A stretch of DNA of 64,000 bases, taken from assembly GCA_034620365.1 (NCBI GenBank), contig JAQGEQ010000345.1:434001-498000 (forward strand). The letters are read 5' to 3'. The DNA comes from Pegea sp. RAD2-039. Lineage: Eukaryota > Chordata > Thaliacea > Salpida > Salpidae. The notes under the pieces are model-generated. The model had not been told where the DNA came from. It searched no databases and saw nothing but the letters and a program-made list of their open reading frames with translations. Of the stretch, positions 63,234 to 64,000 are shown piece after piece; position 1 is the stretch's first letter, and each line of letters starts with the position of its first letter. The position numbers were made by a program, and so were the translations under genes.

Positions 63234-64000
63234 TCAACGAGGTCTACATCCTGTACTAAATAATACTTTCTTCGCGCTTTTCTTGTTCTTCTTCTTCATC
63301 TTCTTCTGATCTAATTGATTTGTTGAAGGGGTAGGAAGATCAAATGAAAGATTGAAGGAAGACTTGAATGAAGGAGCAGTGTAAGCAGGATCAATCTCAT
63401 CATCTTCATCTTCATCAAACCGATAAGATGGAAGTCTACTAGTTGGGACTTTTTGGTTGGAAGCCACTTTCGGCCACGCTACTTTCTGTGTAGCGCCACC
63501 TAGCGGCGGTCGCATTATCTGTTGAAATTCTGAAGATTAAAAGAAGTTTTGATGATCGCAGCTTGTACCTGAGCAAAGGAGGGAGCTTGAAGAGGATCCT
63601 GTGCCTGATAAAGAGGATCTAATGAAAGATTTTCAAGAAGAGATGATTGCTGATCAATTGATGTTGATGATGAAGAGGTGGAAGATGGAGTGACGAGCAC
63701 AGAATAAGAAGCACAATCTTGTGTTTGAATCCCTGGAAATTGTTGCTCGTTGCTCAACTGATAATTAGCAGGAAGATCTGTAAGAGATGAAATCAGTGAA
63801 GCGGAACGAACCAATCAAATCAGTTCACGTTTCCCGCTTCTTCTCATAGCTTCCTTCTTAGCTTTACGAGCTTGTTGCTTCTCTTCTCGCTCACGTTTGA
63901 TGCGGAGTTGCTTCCGGGTAGAGAGGATCTTCTCGAAGAAGTTTAATGTGTCTTCAGATACAATTGGAGGAAGAAGATCTAACTCAACCACGAGAAACTT
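63234..64000 (-). CDS. RNF10: RING finger protein 10, C-terminal part (cut by the window edge)
   Basis: RNF10 is a RING E3 ubiquitin ligase implicated in ribosomal protein (uS3/uS5) ubiquitination. Exons 64000-63829 (5' part outside the window), 63777-63569 and 63518-63234 are in phase, separated by introns of 51 and 50 bases; 188 codons plus stop are visible. The sequence follows the C-terminal half of vertebrate RNF10 as I recall it. ELDLLPPIVSEDTLNFFEK is followed by a charged helix RKQLRIKREREEKQQ. Then come NEQQFPGI, APSFAQ joined to IMRPPLGGATQKVAWPK, an acidic DEDEDDEIDP stretch, PSFKSSFNLSF, and a final lysine-rich tract before KKVLFSTG. The RING domain lies upstream, outside the window. 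The ordering of FAQ, WPK, PSF..SF and LFST motifs is what makes the assignment firm. Confidence 0.9.

Noticed and set aside
1-64000. CRISPR arrays, operons, bacterial promoters or ribosome binding sites
   Set aside because: The window is intron-rich animal DNA; no direct-repeat/spacer array is present.

Overview
The window is nuclear DNA from an animal, most likely an invertebrate. It is roughly three-quarters A+T by eye. Genes are cut into many short exons by GT-AG introns, and the intron-spanning proteins are metazoan types: DRG1, an ETS factor, a KY/hillarin-like transglutaminase-fold protein, an NHL-repeat protein and RNF10. Many introns are only 50-55 bases (4988-5037, 17139-17192, 38436-38485, 40873-40925, 63519-63568, 63778-63828), while others run to several kilobases. 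The species is not resolved. All models were built by hand from acceptor, donor and phase agreement; no alignment or transcript was available.

Layout. 1-3520: AT-rich spacer with a decayed LINE 3' end (1629-2240, minus). 3570-5826: DRG1 (plus), ten exons, 367 aa. 5827-17022: gene desert. 17053-20556: ETS-domain transcription factor (plus), ten exons. 20557-28459: mostly empty, with two decayed or uncertain coding islands and a possible gene tail at 26541-26935. 28484-43678: an EF-hand/coiled-coil protein ending in a dynein microtubule-binding-domain-like module (plus, 13 exons, 439 aa). Its 7.1 kb intron (35351-42465) contains a complete 14-exon NHL-repeat gene on the minus strand (37603-42409, 716 aa). 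45352-52406: KY/hillarin-like protein (plus, 12 exons, 1037 aa) with a putative lipid-anchored N-terminus, a degenerate catalytic triad and four C-terminal beta repeats. 52407-57092: spacer with a LINE fragment and a perfect 12-bp hairpin. 57093-57978 and 58541-60992: two tandem minus-strand genes of a family I do not recognise, each with two copies of a WL...E...RVW module; one ends in a CaaX-like CSIM. 63234-64000: C-terminal part of RNF10 (minus), cut by the window edge.

The genes do not form an obvious pathway. The points of most interest are the EF-hand/dynein-MTBD-like fusion with its nested antisense NHL gene, the paired WL-module genes, and a dense cluster of TGACGTCA palindromes (six in 1.1 kb) over the upstream WL-module gene, several of them inside exons.
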